Part shown: positions 16,572 to 23,360 of the stretch, one piece after another
Numbering within the stretch: the stretch's first letter is position 1
How the letters are laid out: every line of letters begins with the position of its first letter
DNA from: Nitrospirae bacterium RIFCSPHIGHO2_01_FULL_66_17
Lineage (GTDB): Bacteria > Nitrospirota > Nitrospiria > 2-01-FULL-66-17
NCBI GenBank assembly: GCA_001803875.1
Contig: MHEO01000081.1
Location: forward strand, 28,134 to 58,053
DNA length: 29,920 nucleotides
Direction: 5' to 3'
The notes under the pieces: model-generated
What the model was told of the DNA's origin: nothing
Databases searched by the model: none
Seen by the model: the letters and a program-made list of their open reading frames with translations, nothing else
Translations under genes and position numbers: made by a program

Positions 16572-17937
16572 TGGAGATTTCCCGCAAGCCGATCGGCTGA
16601 CTCAAATCGACCACGCCCACCTCTGGCACCCCTTCACGCAGATGCAGGAGTGGGTGGGCGAGCCGCCCCTCGTCATCGCCGAAGGCGACGGGGTGATGGT
16701 CCGCGACACCGAGGGCCGCTGGTACCTCGACGCGGTGTCCTCGCTCTGGGTCAACGTCCACGGCCACCGGAAGCGCGAGATCGACGAGGCGATCATCGCC
16801 CAACTGGGCAAGATCGCGCACTCGACCCTGCTGGGCTGCGCCTCCCCGCCCGCGATCCTCCTCGCCGAGCGCCTGGTCGCGCTCGCGCCGCCCGGCCTGA
16901 CGAAGGTCTTCTACTCCGACGACGGCTCGACCGCGGTCGAGGTCGCGCTGAAGATGGCGCTCCAGTACTGGCAGCAGGTCACGCCGGCGCGGCCGAAGAA
17001 GACCAAAGTCCTCGCGTTCTCCCTCGCCTACCACGGCGACACCGTGGGCGCGGTGAGCGTCGGCGGCATCGACGTCTTCCACGCGCGCTTCGGCCCCTAC
17101 CTCTTCCCCACGCACAAGGCCAAGCCGCCATACTGCTACCGCTGCCACCTGGGCCTCGCCTTCCCGTCGTGCGAGACGGCGTGTGCGCGGGAGATCGAGG
17201 CCACGCTCGACGCGCACCACGACGAGATCGCAGCGCTGATCGTGGAACCGTCGGTCTACGCCGCCGCGGGCATGATCACCGCCCCGCCCGGCTATCTGCG
17301 GCGGCTCCGCGAGTTGTGCACGCGCCACGACGTCCTCTTGATCGCCGACGAAGTGGCCACCGGCTTCGGGCGGACGGGCGCGATGTTCGCCTGCGAGCGG
17401 GAGGGCGTGACGCCCGACCTGATGACCGTGGCCAAAGGCCTCACCGGCGGTTACCTGCCCCTCGCCGCAACGCTGACGACCCAGGCCGTCTACGACGCGT
17501 TTCTCGGCGAGTACGCCGACTTCCGGACGTTCTTCCACGGCCACAGCTACACCGGCAACGCCCTGGCGTGCGCGGCGGCCCTGGCCAACCTCGACGTGTT
17601 CGTCCACGAGCGCGTGATCGAAGGCTTGGCGGCAAAGATCGCCCACCTTCAAAAGGCGCTCGCCCCGCTCGCCGACCACCCGAAGGTCGGCGACGTCCGC
17701 CAGTGCGGTCTGATGGTGGGGATCGAGCTGGTGCAGGACCGGGCGACGAAGGCCCGCTTCCCGGTCGCCGACCGGATCGGCTGGAAAATCAGCCGCGAGG
17801 CCCGCTCGCTCGGCCTGCTCACGCGCCCGCTGGGCGACGTCCTGGTCCTCGTCCCCCCGCTGGCATCGACGAATCATGATCTCTCCGCGATGGCGACCAT
17901 TCTCCATCGCGCGATCGAAACGGTCCTGGACCGCTAA
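16561..17937 (+). CDS. bioA: Adenosylmethionine-8-amino-7-oxononanoate aminotransferase
   Basis: PLP enzyme making 7,8-diaminopelargonic acid for biotin synthesis, with SAM as the usual amino donor. The 458 residues start with the BioA signature LWHPFTQMQEW; IADEVATGFGRTG carries the cofactor Asp and TVAKGLTGGYLPLA the Schiff-base lysine (Lys292). Residues 192-208 hold a four-cysteine cluster (CYRC, then CETAC), an insertion known in a subset of BioA proteins. The usual EPLVQGAAGM segment reads EPSVYAAAGM here. It starts inside the htrA gene, so translation is coupled. No other bio gene is in the window. A related diamine or omega-amino-acid aminotransferase is the main alternative, but the N-terminal signature argues for BioA. 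Confidence 0.9.
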   Translation: MTSSGDFPQADRLTQIDHAHLWHPFTQMQEWVGEPPLVIAEGDGVMVRDTEGRWYLDAVSSLWVNVHGHRKREIDEAIIAQLGKIAHSTLLGCASPPAILLAERLVALAPPGLTKVFYSDDGSTAVEVALKMALQYWQQVTPARPKKTKVLAFSLAYHGDTVGAVSVGGIDVFHARFGPYLFPTHKAKPPYCYRCHLGLAFPSCETACAREIEATLDAHHDEIAALIVEPSVYAAAGMITAPPGYLRRLRELCTRHDVLLIADEVATGFGRTGAMFACEREGVTPDLMTVAKGLTGGYLPLAATLTTQAVYDAFLGEYADFRTFFHGHSYTGNALACAAALANLDVFVHERVIEGLAAKIAHLQKALAPLADHPKVGDVRQCGLMVGIELVQDRATKARFPVADRIGWKISREARSLGLLTRPLGDVLVLVPPLASTNHDLSAMATILHRAIETVLDR

Positions 17938-17974
17938 CCGTTCGTCGATATCCGACCCTGACCGCTCTCCCCCA

Positions 17975-18003
17975 TTGCTTGGGGTCCTAAAATGGGGTAT
18001 GAT
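17975..18003 (+). promoter_or_regulatory. Promoter of the vapBC-type operon
   Basis: TTGCTT (17975-17980), 17-bp spacer, TATGAT (17998-18003). The -10 overlaps an imperfect 15-bp palindrome (17997-18011), a plausible site for antitoxin autoregulation. Confidence 0.5.
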
Positions 18004-18044
18004 TAATATACTTTTTACAGGGGTCTAATCTGGGGGTCTATTAT
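17981..18044. repeat. GGGGTC-type repeats overlapping the vapBC promoter and start codon
   Basis: Two 12-bp units GGGGTCTAATCT (18020-18031) and GGGGTCTATTAT (18033-18044), plus a related GGGGTCCTAAAAT (17981-17993) in the promoter spacer. They could be operator half-sites, but similar units in inverted orientation at 18907-18930 point to a mobile or cassette origin. Confidence 0.5.
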
Positions 18045-18282
18045 GGGGAGCACGGTGAAAAAGGTCAATTTTTTGCTTGAAGAGGATGTTCGGAACGACC
18101 TTGAGGCCACAGTTCCCTCCGGCAGGCGGAGCGGTTTCGTGAATGAGGCGATTCGAAAAGCCATCCTCCGCGCCCGACGACGCGCCGCGACGGAACGGCT
18201 CGACCGCATCAAAAGCGACGCCAAACCGGTGACATCCAGGGACCTGGTGGCGGCTCTTCGCAAAGACCGCAGGTCTCATTGA
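18043..18282 (+). CDS. Ribbon-helix-helix antitoxin of a VapBC-type pair
   Basis: A 79-residue basic protein. The first 45 residues fit a ribbon-helix-helix DNA-binding fold: a strand (VKKVNFLLEEDV) followed by two helices around SGFVNEAIRKAILRARR. The C-terminal part (TERLDRIKSDAKPVTSRDLVAAL) would wrap the toxin. The neighbouring PIN toxin overlaps its stop codon (TTGA), so the two form a co-translated module. Antitoxins of this kind usually repress their own promoter, and repeats with that possible role lie immediately upstream. The ribosome site is weak. Confidence 0.8.
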   Translation: MGSTVKKVNFLLEEDVRNDLEATVPSGRRSGFVNEAIRKAILRARRRAATERLDRIKSDAKPVTSRDLVAALRKDRRSH

Positions 18283-18722
18283 GCGCTCGAACCGCACGCC
18301 GGGGCCCCCTGGTCCTCGACGCGTCCGTGCTGCTCAAGTGGGTGCTCCCGCCCGAGCGGGAACCCGGGTGGGCAGCCGCGTTACACATCCGCGACGAATG
18401 GCTCGAAGACCGCGTCGACGTCTTGCTCCCGTCGCTTTGGATTTACGAAGTCGGGAACATCCTCGGGCTCAAACAACCCAAGCACGCGCCCGAGATACTT
18501 GCCGCGCTGGTCCAATACCGGATGCCGGAGGTCCAGATGACGGAACCTCTCGGCCGACAAGCCTACGCCCTGATGGCGCGGTTTCGCGTCACGTTCTACG
18601 ACGCAGCCTACCACGCCCTCGCCCTTGACCGTTCCGGCGTGCTCGTCACCGCAGACGATGCGTACGTCGCCAAGGCCAAAAGCGCCGGTTCGATCGCTCG
18701 ATTGACCGACTGGGCCTCCTGA
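18279..18722 (+). CDS. vapC: PIN-domain ribonuclease toxin (VapC-like)
   Basis: A 147-residue PIN domain of standard toxin length. Acidic active-site residues are all present: Asp in LVLDASVLLKW, Glu in WIYEVGN, Asp in FYDAAYHALA and Asp in LVTADDAYV. Toxins of this family cut tRNA or rRNA and are held inactive by the partner antitoxin. The apparent start is a TTG at 18279 that overlaps the antitoxin's TGA stop; no better in-frame start is seen before the PIN core. The pair sits in an accessory patch between housekeeping genes. Confidence 0.87.
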   Translation: MSARTARRGPLVLDASVLLKWVLPPEREPGWAAALHIRDEWLEDRVDVLLPSLWIYEVGNILGLKQPKHAPEILAALVQYRMPEVQMTEPLGRQAYALMARFRVTFYDAAYHALALDRSGVLVTADDAYVAKAKSAGSIARLTDWAS

Positions 18723-18890
18723 CACCATCCGGAAAACGGTCTGAGGACGTAGAAGGGACGTTGCGGTCTTCGTGGCCTTAATCTCCATCGGGCAGAGGCC
18801 ACCATCGCACTGCCTCGCGCGCCACCCGCCGAGCGGGCTTGTCAGTACAAGGCCGCAAAAACCTCAATGCTCCCAAGCCCCCCACCAGAT

Positions 18891-18988
18891 GGCAAATACA
18901 AGACGTGACCCCTATTCTGACCCCTATTCTGGTCTTTACGGCGTGGCAGGGAGCGATCGTTGCCGGGACAGGAATTGGGGACGGCGGG
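18891..18988. repeat. REP-like sequence, probable relic of a RAYT/Y1-transposase element
   Basis: Contains a perfect 12-bp tandem repeat GACCCCTATTCT (18907-18930), flanked by the reverse complement of GGGGTCACGTCTTGTATTTG and, further on, GGGACAGGAATTGGGGACGG. From memory such segments occur beside REP-associated tyrosine transposases. No transposase frame remains. The 488-bp stretch 18723-19210 holds this relic and a toxin fragment but no intact gene. Confidence 0.45.
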
Positions 18989-19052
18989 AACATCTCAAGA
19001 AGATGGAACATGCTCTTCGAGAATCCGGCCCCGTTCCGCTCGGGATCGGGAT

Positions 19053-19211
19053 TTTCGTGTCCAAGAACCGATTCATGACGGCAATCGCATTGAGCGTTCG
19101 CTGGTCCCGTAACCGGAGGTAGCGCACGCCATCACACGGCTCGTGCTGATCGATCACCAGCTTCCCGAAATCGCGATCGTGGGTGATCAGGACCCGGCCG
19201 ACCGCGGGGGT
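19053..19211 (-). pseudogene. Truncated DUF5615-type PIN-like toxin fragment
   Basis: The minus-strand frame encodes GRVLITHDRDFGKLVIDQ followed by VRYLRLRDQRTLNAIAVMNRFLDTK. This matches the C-terminal half of DUF5615 (Mut7-C-like) proteins, which carry a (T/E)HDRDFG motif and then a GVIxLRL strand. About 55 N-terminal residues are missing: the match stops where the neighbouring J-like gene ends, and the frame runs into that gene with no start codon. After residue 53 or so the frame continues with unrelated sequence. Interpreted as a remnant left by a deletion or insertion; recognition is by motif only. Confidence 0.6.
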
Positions 19212-19780
19212 CAGGGCTTTCCGCCGCGCAGCGTTCGGAGGTGGCGGAGGTAGCCGTCGGCGACGGTGTGGGGGTCGAGACCGAGGGCGCGGGCGTATTG
19301 CGCGAGGTAGCCGCGCAGGTACGCGTCGTGGGGAAGGCCCTTCACGTGGTCTTCCTCGATGAATTGGAGGTACGCGATGCTGATCCGCGTGGTCACGGCG
19401 ATCTCCTGCAACGGCAGGCCGATGGCCTCGCGGCGGGCGCGCAGGGCGGCGCCCGTCACGTCGGTGACAGCCAGGTCGGCGTAACTGAACGCGGGCGGCT
19501 TGGGCGGCGCGGGAGTCGCGCCCGCCGGCGCCCGGACCAGGCCGAGCGTCTCTTCATCGTAGCGGGCGCGCGACGCGGGATCGGACAGCGTCCGCCACGC
19601 CTCGTCGATCCGGGCCAAGAGCGCCTCGCGCTCGGCGGGATCGAAGAGCGAGTAGCTGCCGAGCGCGTCGGCCGAGAACATCCGCTTGGCCGACGCGTAC
19701 GCCTTCGCGACGGCGTCCGCTCCGGCGCCGGGCGCGAGGTCCAGCAACTCGTAGTAGTTCTGCTCCCGGAACGGCTTCAT
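19211..19780 (-). CDS. Degenerate J-domain protein with RodZ-like helix-turn-helix
   Basis: A 189-residue soluble protein with an unusual pairing. Residues 8-78 resemble a DnaJ J-domain (YYELLDLAPGA at the start, DEAWRTLSDPASRARYDEE at the end), but the HPD tripeptide needed to stimulate DnaK is absent from the loop between helices II and III. Residues 110-172 match the N-terminal HTH of the cytoskeletal protein RodZ (LRARREAIGLPLQEIAVTTRI to RGYLAQYARALGLDP). There is no membrane helix. The ATG at 19780 overlaps the stop of the MinD-like gene (ATGA); the frame is open further upstream, but inside that gene. A partner or adaptor role for the ATPase is inference. Confidence 0.8.
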   Translation of the reverse strand: MKPFREQNYYELLDLAPGAGADAVAKAYASAKRMFSADALGSYSLFDPAEREALLARIDEAWRTLSDPASRARYDEETLGLVRAPAGATPAPPKPPAFSYADLAVTDVTGAALRARREAIGLPLQEIAVTTRISIAYLQFIEEDHVKGLPHDAYLRGYLAQYARALGLDPHTVADGYLRHLRTLRGGKP

Positions 19781-20733
19781 CCGCGGACGGACAGATCGAA
19801 CGCGATCTGCTGGCCCTTCAACAGGTTGGCCAGCACCCGCTCCGCGCCGCGCGACGAGCACGAGTCGGGATACTCCATCACCGGCGGCCGCCGGCGCTTC
19901 ATCGCCCGCCACACGCTGTCGTCGTACTCAACGTAGCCCAGATACTCCACCTGGATGCCGAAATATTTCGAGCACGAGCTGCGCATGGACAGGCCCAGCG
20001 TCGCGTCGTCCTGCGAGCGGACCTGGTTGACCACGATCTTGGGGGAAAACTCCGCCATGGTCTTGCGGAGACGCCCGCCCACCTCGGGGTCGATCGCCTC
20101 GACGCCGGCGATGAGGTCGTGCGGCGTGCGGATCCCGCGCTCGTTCTTCTGGTCCATCGCGCACGACACCAGCGCCTTGACGTCCGGGTGCCGCACGGCG
20201 CGCTTGAATCGCCGGTAGAACGCGCTCTTGATGAAGCGATAGACGTTCTCGATCGACGTGGGCTCCGGGATCACGGTCAGGATGCCGCGGTCCGCCGCGA
20301 GAAAGAAGTCCAGGCTGTTGAACGCGGTGCCCGCGCCGAGGTCGAGGATGATGTAGTCCACATCCAGTTCCTGGATCTGCTTGATCAGGCGCATCTTCTC
20401 GGTGTATTTGGGGTTGGCGATCTCGAGAAAATCGTGCGCACCGCTGATGAGCCGCAGGCCGGGCAGGGCCGTGTCGCCGAGCACGTCGTGGAGGGACTTG
20501 ACGCGGCCCTTGATGAAATCAGAGAGGGTGGCGGCGGGGGGAGCGGCGCCGAGCGCGGTGTGCAGGTTCGCGCATCCCAGATCGGCGTCGATCGCGATGA
20601 CCCGCTTGCCGAGCCGAGCCAGGCCGATCGCAAGGCTCGCCGACAGGTACGTCTTCCCCGTGCCCCCCTTGCCGCCGCCGACGGCCCAGATTTCACGCTG
20701 CGCCAGTCGGCCGTTGTCGTCTATCCCGGGCAT
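19777..20733 (-). CDS. MinD/ParA-like P-loop ATPase
   Basis: A 318-residue ATPase of the deviant Walker A class: GGGKGGTGKT (Lys22 and Lys27), Walker A' IDADLG, and Walker B IILDLGAG. Family members act in cell division, chromosome or plasmid partition, flagellar placement or positioning of large complexes. This one lacks an obvious C-terminal amphipathic membrane-targeting helix and ends AFDLSVRG. Chromosomal MinD normally sits with minC/minE, absent here; the FlhG/MinD2-like positioning group is more likely. The ATG at 20733 is used because the upstream extension would overlap the divergent phosphorylase gene. No Shine-Dalgarno sequence precedes it, in keeping with the leaderless promoter predicted upstream. 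Confidence 0.85.
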   Translation of the reverse strand: MPGIDDNGRLAQREIWAVGGGKGGTGKTYLSASLAIGLARLGKRVIAIDADLGCANLHTALGAAPPAATLSDFIKGRVKSLHDVLGDTALPGLRLISGAHDFLEIANPKYTEKMRLIKQIQELDVDYIILDLGAGTAFNSLDFFLAADRGILTVIPEPTSIENVYRFIKSAFYRRFKRAVRHPDVKALVSCAMDQKNERGIRTPHDLIAGVEAIDPEVGGRLRKTMAEFSPKIVVNQVRSQDDATLGLSMRSSCSKYFGIQVEYLGYVEYDDSVWRAMKRRRPPVMEYPDSCSSRGAERVLANLLKGQQIAFDLSVRG

Positions 20734-20740
20734 GCGCGTA

Positions 20741-20769
20741 GTTGTAGCGTATGTGGGGGGGTTTTTCAA
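20741..20769 (-). promoter_or_regulatory. Probable leaderless promoter of the MinD-like gene
   Basis: TTGAAA (20764-20769), 17-bp spacer, TACAAC (20741-20746) on the minus strand. The start site would fall within a base or two of the ATG at 20733. Confidence 0.45.
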
Positions 20770-20770
20770 G

Positions 20771-20803
20771 GGGCGGGTGTCAAACATCCGGGCGGGTGTC
20801 AAA
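20771..20803. promoter_or_regulatory. Pair of 14-bp direct repeats between two divergent promoters
   Basis: GGGCGGGTGTCAAA occurs exactly at 20771-20784 and 20790-20803, 19 bases apart. The pair lies between the -35 box of the MinD-like gene (20764-20769) and that of glgP (20809-20814), where a regulator could act on both genes. No matching known binding site was recognised. Confidence 0.55.
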
Positions 20804-20808
20804 TCCGC

Positions 20809-20838
20809 TTGCACTCGGCCCGCTGTTGGTTCTATAGT
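20809..20838 (+). promoter_or_regulatory. Probable leaderless promoter of glgP
   Basis: TTGCAC (20809-20814), 18-bp spacer, TATAGT (20833-20838). The start site should fall at about 20845, essentially at the ATG (20847), which is preceded by a run of C and no ribosome site. Confidence 0.5.
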
Positions 20839-20846
20839 CTTCCCCC

Positions 20847-22559
20847 ATGTCACCCTTGGACGTCCTGCAGGCGGAACCCAAGATCGCGTACTTCTCGATG
20901 GAGATCGGGTTGCGCTCCGACGTGCCCACGTACAGCGGCGGCCTGGGGGTGCTCGCGGGCGACACGATCAAGGCCTGCGCGGACCTGAAGCTGCCGGTGG
21001 TGGGGGTCACGCTGGTGAGCCGCCAGGGGTACTTCCGGCAGGAGCTGGACGCGAACGGACGCCAACACGCGCGGCCGTCGCCCTGGGATCCGAGTCGGCT
21101 GATGACGCTCGTCAAACCCCGGGTGAAGGTCGTCCTCGACCGCCGGCCGGTCGCCGTCGGCGCGTGGCTGTACTGGGTGGACAGCCCGACCGGGGGCCGC
21201 ATCCCCGTCCTCTTCCTGGACACCGACTTCCCCGACAACGCGCCCGAGCACCGGGAACTGACCTCGTTCCTGTACGGGCACGACGCGGCCTACCGGCTGC
21301 GGCAGGAAGCCGTCCTCGGCCTCGGCGGGGGCAAGATGCTGCAGGCGCTGGGCATCACGGTCCGGAAGTACCACATGAACGAGGGGCACTCGGCGCTGCT
21401 CACGCTCGAGCTGCTGGAGCGCTTTCGACGGCCGATCGAGAGCGTGTGGCAGGAAGACCTGGTCTGGGACGTCGAGCGGATCAAGGACCTGTGCGTGTTC
21501 ACCACCCACACGCCGGTCGAGGCCGGGCACGACCGCTTCCCGTACGACCTGGTCGAGCGCGTGCTGGGGGCGCCGCTGCCGATCGAGGTGCTCAAGCGGC
21601 TGGGCGGGCCGGAGGAGCTCAACATGACGTTGCTCGCCCTCAACCTGAGCCGCTTCGTGAACGGCGTGGCCAAGAAGCACGGCGAGGTCTCCCGCGCGCT
21701 CTTTCCCGGCTACGAGATCTCCGCGATCACCAACGGTGTGCACTCGTTCACGTGGACGTGTCCGGACCTGGCGGCGCTGTATGACGCCCACCTGCCCGGG
21801 TGGGCGAACGAGCCCGAGTTGTTGGTGCGGGTGGACAACATTCCCGACGCGGCGTTGTGGGCGGCCCACCAGGCGGCCAAGACCCGTCTGCTCGCGCTGG
21901 TCGCGCGCGCGACGGGCGCGCGGATGAGCCCGGACGTCCTGACGATCGGCTTCGCCCGGCGCATGACCATGTACAAGCGGGCGGACCTGCTCTTCAGCGA
22001 CGTCAAACGCCTGGCCGACTTCGGCGACGGCCGGCTCCAGGTCGTGCTCGCCGGGAAGGCGCACCCCCAGGACGAGCCCGGGCAGCACATCATCGAGCGG
22101 CTCTTCCAGGCGATCGAGGCGCTCCGCGGCCGGGTGACCGTCGCGTTCCTCCCGGACTACCAGATGGACATGGCGCTCACGCTGATCGCGGGATCCGACC
22201 TCTGGCTGAACACGCCGCGTCGGCCGCACGAGGCGTCGGGCACGAGCGGCATGAAGGCCACGCACAACGGCGTCCCGAATTTCAGCGTGCTGGACGGCTG
22301 GTGGATCGAGGGGCACGTCGAGGGGGTCACGGGGTGGTCGATCGGCCCGCCGCCGTGGGAGTCCACGCTCACCGACACCCCCGACATCCGGGACGCGCAC
22401 GACCTGTACGACAAGCTGGAGCGGGTGATCCTGCCGCTGTACTACGACGATCGCCCGGGGTGGATCGCGGTCATGAAACACGCGATCGGCAAGAACGCAT
22501 CGTATTTCAACTGTCACCGCATGATGCGGCGGTATGTGACCGAAGCCTATTTACGTTAA
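20847..22559 (+). CDS. glgP: Alpha-glucan (glycogen/maltodextrin) phosphorylase, short form
   Basis: Releases glucose-1-phosphate from the ends of glycogen or maltodextrins using phosphate and PLP. At 570 residues it is the compact GT35 type, much shorter than the 800-residue enteric or muscle enzymes, and lacks their N-terminal regulatory region. Motifs are IAYFSMEIGL and YSGGLGVLAGD at the N terminus, YHMNEGHSAL, TTHTPVEAGHDRF, GFARRMTMYKRADLL, and the PLP site EASGTSGMKATHNGVPNFS. It starts without a Shine-Dalgarno sequence. No glgA, glgB or glgC lies nearby. A coiled-coil gene follows 57 bases later and is probably co-transcribed. Confidence 0.95.
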   Translation: MSPLDVLQAEPKIAYFSMEIGLRSDVPTYSGGLGVLAGDTIKACADLKLPVVGVTLVSRQGYFRQELDANGRQHARPSPWDPSRLMTLVKPRVKVVLDRRPVAVGAWLYWVDSPTGGRIPVLFLDTDFPDNAPEHRELTSFLYGHDAAYRLRQEAVLGLGGGKMLQALGITVRKYHMNEGHSALLTLELLERFRRPIESVWQEDLVWDVERIKDLCVFTTHTPVEAGHDRFPYDLVERVLGAPLPIEVLKRLGGPEELNMTLLALNLSRFVNGVAKKHGEVSRALFPGYEISAITNGVHSFTWTCPDLAALYDAHLPGWANEPELLVRVDNIPDAALWAAHQAAKTRLLALVARATGARMSPDVLTIGFARRMTMYKRADLLFSDVKRLADFGDGRLQVVLAGKAHPQDEPGQHIIERLFQAIEALRGRVTVAFLPDYQMDMALTLIAGSDLWLNTPRRPHEASGTSGMKATHNGVPNFSVLDGWWIEGHVEGVTGWSIGPPPWESTLTDTPDIRDAHDLYDKLERVILPLYYDDRPGWIAVMKHAIGKNASYFNCHRMMRRYVTEAYLR

Positions 22560-22616
22560 TCCGGTCGGCGCCCAACGGGGCACGACCCTCACCGTCCTCT
22601 TGAAAGGAGCTAGACC

Positions 22617-23114
22617 ATGACCGCAACGTCTCCCTTTGTGTGGCTGAAGGATCTGTGTACGCACTTCGACTGGTTGCACGCCGGCTCGCAGGCCCTCGCC
22701 GAGGGCCGCCCGCTCCCGCCCTCGGACGCCGTCCCCGACCACGCGATCGGCGAGATCATGCGCGCGTTTCACCGGATCGACGAGACGCTCCGCGCGCGGC
22801 GGGACGAGCTCGACGCGCTGCGGCAGGCCGCCGAGACCCGTGAGGGCGAGCTGGCGTCGGCGCGCGGTGAGGCCGAGAGCGCCCGTGGCAACGCCGACGC
22901 CGCCATGGCCGCGCTGGAACGGATCCAAGAAGCGATCGACGACCGGCAGCGCGGGTGGGACGAGATGGAATCCAAGTGGCTGCACGACCGCCTGCTGATG
23001 GAGCAGCGGATCGGCGACCTGGACCAGCGGCTCCGCGCGATCACGGGGCGGCTCAAAGATCACGCCCACGTGCTGCAGACGGTGGCTGCCGATCTGACAA
23101 GCGCCGCCTCCTAG
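22617..23114 (+). CDS. Coiled-coil protein of unknown function
   Basis: A 165-residue protein. The first 45 residues contain an aromatic segment (FVWLKDLCTHFDWLHAG). Residues 46-160 are almost entirely alpha-helical with heptad-like Leu, Ala and Glu spacing (RARRDELDALRQAAETREGEL and onwards), as in a long coiled coil. No signal peptide, membrane helix or catalytic motif. ATG at 22617 with AAGGAG eight bases upstream. The TAG stop at 23112-23114 shares its last base with the repeat element that follows. Co-transcription with glgP suggests, but does not show, a link to glycogen metabolism or storage granules. Confidence 0.8.
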   Translation: MTATSPFVWLKDLCTHFDWLHAGSQALAEGRPLPPSDAVPDHAIGEIMRAFHRIDETLRARRDELDALRQAAETREGELASARGEAESARGNADAAMAALERIQEAIDDRQRGWDEMESKWLHDRLLMEQRIGDLDQRLRAITGRLKDHAHVLQTVAADLTSAAS

Positions 23115-23269
23115 GCGCCTGTCCATGAACGGCCATCTGCGGCGTTGTCGCTTCGGAATCCCTCCTCACGTACGACTCAGTACGCTCCGGCGGGAAGCAG
23201 CATTCGTCCGTCACGCTAGAGGGGATTCCTCGCTCCGCCTTGCATCTGACGCATTCCTGAACAGGCTCC
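23114..23269 (-). repeat. Hairpin-like repeat element, copy 2 (156 bp, with 30-bp internal insertion)
   Basis: Reverse-oriented copy of the element at 4675-4799. Apart from scattered substitutions and one extra base, it differs by a 30-bp insertion at 23191-23220 near the centre. That insertion is identical, in inverted orientation, to 26841-26870 inside the cytochrome gene. The element starts at the last base of the coiled-coil gene's stop codon and may act as a 3' hairpin for the glgP transcript. Confidence 0.85.
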
Positions 23270-23295
23270 AACGTCTGATGACTCGGAGTCCAAAC

Positions 23296-23325
23296 TTGTC
23301 TTCCCCAAACCGGTTATGGTACAAA
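23296..23325 (+). promoter_or_regulatory. Candidate promoter of the Cys-cluster protein and aldolase
   Basis: TTGTCT (23296-23301), 18-bp spacer, TACAAA (23320-23325) preceded by TGG, an extended -10. It lies just outside repeat copy 2. Confidence 0.4.
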
Positions 23326-23360
23326 ACCAAGGCATTGATTGACTCGAACAAGGAGCACGT

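Noticed and set aside
18772..19122. Small open frames in the accessory gap
   Set aside because: No ribosome sites and no similarity; they run through repeat sequence or opposite the toxin remnant.
20734..20853. Longer N terminus for the MinD-like ATPase (start at 20853)
   Set aside because: It would run through both promoters and the direct repeats and overlap the glgP start; the ATG at 20733 gives a normal MinD N terminus.
20850..22517. 555-residue minus-strand open frame
   Set aside because: Antisense to glgP, whose motifs are complete.
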